From contig NC_056052.1 of the NCBI RefSeq assembly GCF_004379255.2, positions 2,232,001-2,296,000 of the forward strand: a DNA stretch of 64,000 nt, given 5' to 3'. Every line of letters starts with the position of its first letter. The first letter of the stretch is position 1. The stretch comes from Salvia splendens. Lineage: Eukaryota; Streptophyta; Magnoliopsida; Lamiales; Lamiaceae. Of the stretch, positions 57,261 to 64,000 are shown in pieces. Position numbers and translations under genes: made by a program. Below the pieces are notes generated by a model. The model saw only the letters and a list, made by a program, of their open reading frames with translations. It searched no databases and was not told where the DNA came from.

Positions 57261-58412
57261 ATGAAGAGACTCAGCAGCTCTGATGATTCATTGGGTGGCT
57301 TGATGTCCATCTGTCCCAACACTACAGGTGAGAAAAGGAGAATAAATTTATTCCATTCTTTAATTTTTTTTTTATTAACTGTGTGTTTATGGGATCAAAT
57401 TATCACAAAAAGACCTTGTTTTCTTGTCCCTATGATTATGATATGATTCTGATTTCAATTTATGCCAATTTTAGTAATGTTTTTCAACCAACAAATCAAT
57501 CCACCATCTATCTAGCTCTAGCTTTAGCTCTAGTGTTTGTTGCTATAATTTCTAACAGTTTATTATCGGATTCGTGTCGTGTTATCGTGTTGTTTTAGAG
57601 ATGTACGACGCGAGGGAGTTCGAGTCGATGCTGGAGGGGCTGGAGGGGGAGGAGGAGGCGGGGCCGGCGGCGGCGGCGGCGGCGGAGAAGAAGCGGAGGC
57701 TGAGCGTGGATCAGGTGAAGGCGTTGGAGAAGAATTTCGAGGTGGAGAATAAGCTGGAGCCGGAGAGGAAGGTGAAGCTGGCGCAGGAGCTAGGGCTGCA
57801 GCCGCGGCAGGTGGCGGTGTGGTTCCAGAACCGCCGCGCGCGGTGGAAGACGAAGCAGCTGGAGAGAGACTACGGCGGCCTGAAAGCCAGCTACGACAAC
57901 CTCAAGCTCAATTTCGAGAGGATCCAACACGACAACGAATCACTACTCAAAGAGGTTCGGATTTCGATTCATCCTCTTCTCAATTACACGAATCGATCTC
58001 GATCTCGATCTCGCGGTCGGGGAGAACTGAGCTTCAATTTTTGAATTTTCGTTGAATTGAGCAGATCCGCGAGCTGAAATCGAAGCTCGGAGAAGACGAT
58101 GCGGAGAAGGCGGAAGCGGAAATAGAGATCGGCGCGGCGGAGGCGGAGGATCGGGATCTGGACGGCGGCGGGAAGGAGGAGGAGGCGAGGTGGCCGAATT
58201 CCGGCGATTTGAAGGACGGATCGTCGGATAGCGATTCGAGCGCAATCGTGAACGAGGAGAACAACGGATCGTGGATGAAGACGGAGGCGCCGCCGCAGCT
58301 GGTGAAAATCGAGGAGTACAACTTCTTCGGGGAGGAATCGTGCAGCACCTTGTTTTCCGACGATCAAGCGCCGTCGCTGCAGTGGTACTGCAATGAACAG
58401 TGGGATCGGTGA
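57261..58412 (+). CDS. HD-Zip class I transcription factor (ATHB6/16-like), 3 exons, about 256 aa
   Basis: Exons 57261..57327, 57599..57954 and 58065..58412; GT-AG introns, phases join, 771 bases. It begins [20 protein letters not shown], the conserved N-terminus of the ATHB5/6/16 clade. Residues about 52-107 are the homeodomain ([20 protein letters not shown], then [20 protein letters not shown]), followed at once by a leucine zipper ([32 protein letters not shown]). The C-terminus is acidic and ends in the aromatic motif [11 protein letters not shown], an activation motif of this clade. Class I HD-Zips bind CAATNATTG pseudopalindromes as dimers and act in ABA, drought and leaf growth responses. 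It is shorter than Arabidopsis ATHB6/16 (about 290-310 aa) through a reduced C-terminal linker. An Ala run (residues 46-51) precedes the homeodomain. Appears intact. Confidence 0.94.
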
Positions 58413-60244
58413 TCGGAAAATCGTGTACAGTGAATTGTTGAGATTTGGGGTAAAAAATGGTGTTGATTGGAATGAAGAGAGAGAATAAGGGTGGGTGAGG
58501 TTTCAGAGTTTCACGTGGGGAAGAAGAGAGAAAAAGGGTGGGTGAAAAACAGAGGATATATTGCAGTTGAAAAGGAGTGGACTGATTTTAACTGGGCTGT
58601 AAATTGTAGTCACTCCTTTTTTTACTGTGCCAACAACTGCTATGATCCGTACGAAATTTTTCACCGGGGAGAAACACTATTTCACTGCTGTTAATTATAA
58701 ATTATCTTTTCATCTTCTATTACTAAGTGGGCCATTTTGGAATTAAAAGTTGATGAGTTACTCCACAAATCACATCATAATGGATGATCAACAAGAGAAA
58801 GCAAGGAAGAAGAAACTCCACATAGGCAAATAAACACTAAATCAATGTCCTAAACTGCGTCGATCGATGATTTTTTGGAGAATTTAAATGTGCGTTAGTC
58901 AGCAACAAAGTTCAAAAGCGATGATGATTGGCCAATTTACTAGTCTCGGTGCTGACTATGGTTTCGATTTTGGTGTCATCGGGTTTTGGTTTGGGTTTGG
59001 CGTTGTATTTGTGTCGTGACAGCACAGACACAAATATGATCGTGTGGCTAATAGGTTGGCGTCCTGTGCGGATCGTATTGGATATGTATTTAATCAATAT
59101 TATTCCTTTGTACTACTAATTTTAAATTATGAGATCACAAGACGAATCTCAATCACATAGGACACGTTTGGAAAGGAAGCTCTATTTCACACGAATATCT
59201 TACATATAAGTCTACAAATTATAGCTTTGACACTAGTAAAATTATAACACAAGATAACATTTTATACTTCTATAATTGAATATACTTTGTCTGATGATTC
59301 AGTATGGGCATTTCTATGTGTACCAAGATTTTGTAAATTGCACTAGTTTTTATATACAACGATATGATCGGAACAAAAGATTAGCGAGCAATGTAATAGT
59401 AGCTTTTTTGGTTGCATGAATAGAGAAACCTTGATTAACAAAGTGTGTTAGTTGCATGAATAGAGATATATATACAGAAATGTTTTGATTAAAAATGCTT
59501 ATTTTTTGGTTATTATTGATATTTGATATTTTTAATTAAATCTAGTTAATATAAGTCTAACATTTGCTAAAGCATTTACTATTAGATTTGAGCTTCCATT
59601 TTTTTTTATGTATTTCGAGAAAGAGATGTTTCAATTAAAAGTTGAAGATTTCTATTTTCTAGTAAACTCCCATGAATTTATTATATTAATTTAATCCATT
59701 AAATGTCTGCTTGATCATGACAAATAATGTTGAATATTTCATGGTGATAGAGAAAGTGGTGAGCTAATTAATTCGTGATTAATTAAGGAAAAAGTAGTGT
59801 GATTTAGACAAGTATGTGGTGTGGAAGATGATCTTAAAGTAGAATTAACGATAAGAGGCATATAGAGATATGGTCTAGGCATCTAAACAACCTCTTATAG
59901 TTATCATCTTAGGTTTTCTTTTTAGTCATAATAGTCACATGACTCACATCAAATATAAATTACAGTAGTATTGTTTTACATTTTTTTTAATAACTAGCAA
60001 AAATGCTACAAATCACCAAACTGCTACGAGCTCAGTCTCGAATACATAACATCTCGGATATAGATTCGACAGATCAATATCGATACGAAACAAATAAAGA
60101 GCAACAACTCACCAGCAAGGACGCAAAGCAAAGCAAATCGAGCTTTGACTTTTATAAAAAAAAAAAGGACGCAAAGCAAAGCACATCAAGGGATACCTTC
60201 ACCAAAAGACAAAACCAAACATAACCACAATAAAGCAGTTGAGG
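58413..60244. other. 3' flank of the HD-Zip gene and spacer
   Basis: The HD-Zip 3' UTR, then AT-rich spacer. A short direct repeat (GGACGCAAAGCAAAGCA) occurs twice at 60118-60184. No gene recognised. Confidence 0.4.
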
Positions 60245-60360
60245 AAAGCAAGAAATCACATTAGGATAGAAGACAATCACGACCCCAGGTTAATTGTCTT
60301 GGAAAAAAGAAGTCTGGACACCAACCTCAACCCAAGTACCAAGATGTCAAAAAGTCTTCT
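60245..60360. repeat. Dispersed repeat fragment related to 17455-17560
   Basis: ATTAGGATAGAAGACAATCA, CTGGACACCA, ACCAAGATGTCAAAA and CTTCTTCTCAAAC follow in the order seen near 17460-17530. Type unknown. Confidence 0.4.
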
Positions 60361-60516
60361 TCTCAAACTTTCAATTGAGCTTTAAATCTTTGAATGTAAT
60401 TTTATTTCGGATGTCCTAAATATTTACATTCAAGGATCGCTATTCGGTCTCAGTTATGGTATAGTAATAAGTAATTCTTGAATAATCACAACTCTATGTA
60501 CAAATATTTTTATATA

Positions 60517-60695
60517 CTCCCTCCGTCCCGCACTACTTGCACTTATTTCCTTTCTGGGCGTCCCAAGTTATTTGCACTATTTCCATTTTTAGTAACAATT
60601 TATACCTACAGCCGTAATTGTTGACTTTGTCTATCACTCATTCCTTAATCTCCATGCCCAAAAGGAAAGGTGCGAGTAGTGCGGGTCGGAGGGAG
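60517..60695. mobile_element. Stowaway-like MITE, copy C
   Basis: CTCCCTCCGTCCCG and CGGGTCGGAGGGAG ends with TA on each side; interior as in copies A and B. Confidence 0.85.
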
Positions 60696-60697
60696 TA

Positions 60698-62879
60698 TAA
60701 TTATTCCTCTCACTTTCAACTTTTTCTTCAACTTCATGGTGGGGACATTTTACTTTGAAAAACTTCCCCAAAATATTGAAAAATATGGGATACCAAAAGA
60801 TGAAAGCCACACTTCGACTCATGTCACTACTTACTATTTTTCGACCTGAATAATGCATGGTAGGGACTCTGCCCTCGTGAGGAGCTTCTGCTTCCTCTTG
60901 ATTTTTTTCACACACTCCCGATTCGTGTTTTCTCGCGTCTGTTCTTTTCGTTCATTTAGCTTTATCTTTTGATTTTCGTTTATTAAAGTGGTAAACGAGT
61001 ACTCTTTTTTCTTGTACCGATGCTTTTCTCATTGGATTTTCGCTGAAAAGGTTTTAACAAGGCTCGGCCCCTAATCAACTTCTTGTGTCTTGAGGGGTTT
61101 TTTGTCTTTAGGTTATAGTTTCTCTAATAAACTTTGATCACACATCTTATATGGCATCAATTGTAACTTTATTGGATATGAACAACATTTATCAATACAT
61201 GGAGTTAAATAATTGCAATAATTGTCACTATCTTTGAGTCAATTACAAAAATAGTATCCTATATAGAAATTAATTTGTAAATTTAATGTGCAATTAACAC
61301 TTGAATTTTATGTTGATGGTGATTGACAGCTGAGTTTGACCTACAAAGCTGGAAAAATTGAACCCAAGAATGATAAGAACTCTGCACAAAAAAACAAGAT
61401 AAATTAACTGAGAAACCTACTACACAAAACAAAAAAAACAAAAAACAAAAAAGAAATAGGCGGATGGTGTTTTTTTTCATTTCAGGACTAATTATATATA
61501 CTGAGGGAATTTTTTTTCAATAAGCATAAAAATGCTCAAAGCTAGAAATTGGATGTGTGGAGGATCATTCAAACATTGACTAAATCATGGAAGTATTTTT
61601 TGGTACTTTTCTTTCCCATCCCCAAAATAAGGACTATTCAAATAAAAGATGAAACCCATATGAGATTGTAAGTCAATAATGACTAATGACACTTGGAAAG
61701 ATCTTTATATAAGTATATAAATAATACACTCAATATTCTAGTTGAAAGGGATAATAATCATTTTTAAAGGTAAAATGTTCTAGTATTGATGTTGATAGAA
61801 ATTTAGAGGAAAATATAAATACATTCTCTAGAAGGGGTTCAAATGCAAGACTTTGTCTGTAATTTTTGTCACCACCTAATGATATGCAACGGAAAAACGT
61901 TACTGTGATGAATAAAAGAGAGTTAATTTTCAGTATAAAAAGAAAGACATTTCTTTTTCTTTTTAGGACTTTTTTAAAGATTTATTATCAGGCTGCAGAT
62001 TATGTTTGTAGTTTGCAGCTTTGGCTGTGGCTTAAGCCGTAGCCTTAATCCATGATTTTATTGATATATTTGTAAAAGAATTAGGAATTAGGAATTTATA
62101 AGGAAATTTGTCGTAGCAATATATTATACCGTGAAGAATCTTAAGCATGCATTACAACTCGTGTCGATTTAAATGTTGTCTATTTTTAAGGGACGGAGGG
62201 AGTATAATATTCTCAAAACTCTCTTATTTTCATGATTTGGACTTTTTTGATGCAACACAAAACACTAAGCCAAAAAATGACAAGATAGCATTACAAAAGC
62301 AATTCATAGTATAAACAACAGAAAGTAATAAAATGAACATAACAACAAAGTAAATATTCTATCTAAAACCAATGGACATCAACTTAGAACAAGCTCTGAT
62401 TTGGATGAATTTGATCTTTGTATTTTCAATAACACCTTAGTCATATACATTTGGAAAGAGAGGTATATGAATTTATAAAAATGTATTTCACCAAATGTTC
62501 CAGCCTTCCAGGTTATAAATATATTTAGTACCCCTACTTTCCAAATCATTCACATATGAGAAAATTAATGACATAAAATCACTCTATTTGTCAGAAAGGA
62601 AGCAATCCAAAAATATGAAATATGCAGAAAATTAGAAAAGCATCAATGAGACTATTGATAAAACTAACAATGTAATGTGACATATACGACATTAGTGGTA
62701 TATTAAGAAAATTTTTTGGGGTTGCAACAATAATACTGCCAAAAATGGGTTAAGAACCTCTTTCAAAGTATTTGTACATTTCATTGGCTTTGCTTGTGCT
62801 ATATATGGTATGTTTATAACAATATTTGCAGAATAAACATGTTTGACCGTTAAATTTAACGAAAAATGTTAATATTGGA
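60698..62879. other. AT-rich spacer
   Basis: No gene recognised. An isolated right end GGGACGGAGGGAG at about 62190-62202, followed by TA, is a remnant of a Stowaway-like MITE. Confidence 0.4.
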
Positions 62880-63340
62880 CCAAAACATTCTGATTTGAAA
62901 TTCGCACGGTGCTTGAAATTCGCACGCTGCTTGAAATTCGCATTGTAACGCATCAGCAGTTATAATCGATCAAATTTCAAGCACCGTGCAAATTTCAAGT
63001 CAGATGAACAAAATCCAACAATCCATAGTCCCTAAATTGTCTTTTTCACCTCCTAAACTCATTCTAAAATTCTCCACTTAATTCTTTTATATTCTAAATA
63101 TCTATATTTTTCTCTATAAAAATATAAAAATTCGCACGGTGCTTAAAATTCGCACGGTACTTGAAATTCGCACGGTGCTTGAAATTCGCATCCTAACGCA
63201 TCAGCAGTTATAATCGATCATATTTCAAGCATCGTGCGAATTTCAAGTCAGATGGACAAAATCCAACAATCCATAGTCCCTAAATTGTCTTTTTCACCTC
63301 CTAAACTCATTTTCAATTTCTCTTTCTCTATGAAAATATA
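62880..63340. repeat. 248-bp tandem duplication containing hairpins
   Basis: Two units offset by 248 bases share GCTTGAAATTCGCA repeats, CATCAGCAGTTATAATCGAT, CAAAATCCAACAATCCATAG and TCCCTAAATTGTC. In each unit the TGCTTGAAATTCGCAC words are inverted downstream (ATTTCAAGCACCGTGC), so each can fold. They lie in the presumed intron before the last exon. Confidence 0.8.
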
Positions 63341-63570
63341 GATATTTTCTTAAATATCTATAATCTAGAGAATTCACGTAAAATTTTTAGTTATTTTAAT
63401 ACCTACTAATATCTAGAGAATTCTATAAAATATCTAGATAATTGTATAATATCTAGATATTTCTATTACAAAATCAAGTTTATTTATTATTATTCTAATT
63501 GAGGCAGAGGTATATGCTTGTTGTTTGTTCAATGTGTTATAATACATTTTTTTTGTTTGTTTGTTTGCAG

Positions 63571-64000
63571 AAATTGCTGATGCGTTTGAGCGGTACCTCA
63601 GGCTGGATGACCCCAACCATATGAGCCGGATCCTCCGGGAGGAGGAGGACATCGAAAGGAGTGAAGGGCTGTTTTGTGCAATGATTACCAGGGCAGAGAG
63701 TATCCTTGAGGAAAGAAGGGGGATGTTCGGCGACATCTGGCGAAGCTGCACAAGAGCCGCAATCGAAACAGCCACTGCCCTACATGGCGTCAAAGACGCA
63801 GTTCGGTCCAGGACAGTCCTTGCCGTTTTGGTACCACCGATCACTCGCGCCAGTGAGTTAGCGGTGAAAGCTCTGGATGCTTCGAATTGTAGAATCATGC
63901 ACTATCGAATAGCGAGATGGGGTGGTCATTCTGCTCTGTTTCTGGTGTTTGTGTTTATCCTCATTGCTCTAGTCCGGTGGTTGAAGGACACTGCCAGAGT
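63571..64000 (+). CDS. Partial exon of an unrecognised membrane-linked protein
   Basis: After a good acceptor (a TTTG-rich tract ending GCAG at 63570) one frame stays open to the window edge (about 142 codons with no stop), with normal composition and GC well above the spacer. It reads IADAFERYLRLDDPNHMSRI, ITRAESILEERRGMFGDIW, TAIHGV-like TATALHGVKDAVRSR, and a hydrophobic segment near the end (SALFLVFVFILIALVRWLK) that looks like a membrane helix. Two bases precede the first full codon, so a previous exon is needed; none was identified upstream. I do not recognise the family. A transposon-borne gene is possible. No function is proposed. Confidence 0.55.

Noticed and set aside
1..64000. CRISPR arrays, bacterial operons, phage or viral genes
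   Set aside because: Nothing of the kind is present; spliced plant genes and plant transposons account for the coding content.

Overview
This is a window of a plant nuclear genome, clearly a dicot: AT-rich spacers, short GT-AG introns, plant-only gene families (GEM-like GRAM protein, MATE/DETOXIFICATION, group Ia bHLH, F-box, S-protein homologs, HD-Zip I) and plant transposon families (Copia, hAT, PIF/Harbinger, Stowaway). From memory the proteins look asterid, perhaps Lamiales, but that is a weak guess. Exons were placed by hand from protein continuity and GT/AG sites; there is no transcript evidence.

Layout. 0-3.4 kb: a four-exon GEM-like GRAM gene on the minus strand with a MITE in one intron. 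3.4-9.4 kb: spacer with a minisatellite-like block, a frameshifted arabinogalactan-protein gene and a hairpin MITE sitting between duplicated flanks. 9.4-10.8 kb: a deleted PIF/Harbinger transposase with a tandemly duplicated end, followed by a small fragment of a MATE gene. 11.9-15.6 kb: an apparently intact eight-exon MATE transporter. 16.6-18.2 kb: MITE-like elements.

19.5-36.1 kb is the most unusual part: a triplicated and decayed module. Block 1 is an intact three-exon bHLH gene followed by a broken S-protein homolog (SPH). Block 2 is a bHLH exon-1 fragment, a truncated SPH and an intact single-exon F-box gene on the opposite strand. Block 3 is a bHLH exon-2 fragment, a broken SPH and only the 3' end of the F-box. 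Block 2 is split by a very young Copia element (576-bp LTRs that look identical, 5-bp target duplication) that nevertheless lacks the N-terminal reverse-transcriptase region. Block 3 is split by a MITE and by a PIF/Harbinger element that itself carries a 1.44-kb solo-LTR-like insertion.

37.3-44.4 kb: a second, older Copia element (about ten LTR substitutions by eye, one frameshift, a lost integrase Asp, and a GC-rich segment in only one LTR). 46.5-50.2 kb: a complete but multiply frameshifted hAT element. 50-57 kb: spacer rich in MITEs, including copies of a 178-bp Stowaway-like family. 57.3-58.4 kb: an intact HD-Zip class I gene. 58.4-63.5 kb: spacer ending in a 248-bp tandem duplication. 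From 63.57 kb to the edge: one open exon of an unrecognised protein with a membrane segment.

Five genes look intact (GEM-like, MATE, bHLH, F-box, HD-Zip). They do not form an obvious pathway; the history of the window is mainly one of local duplication and transposition.
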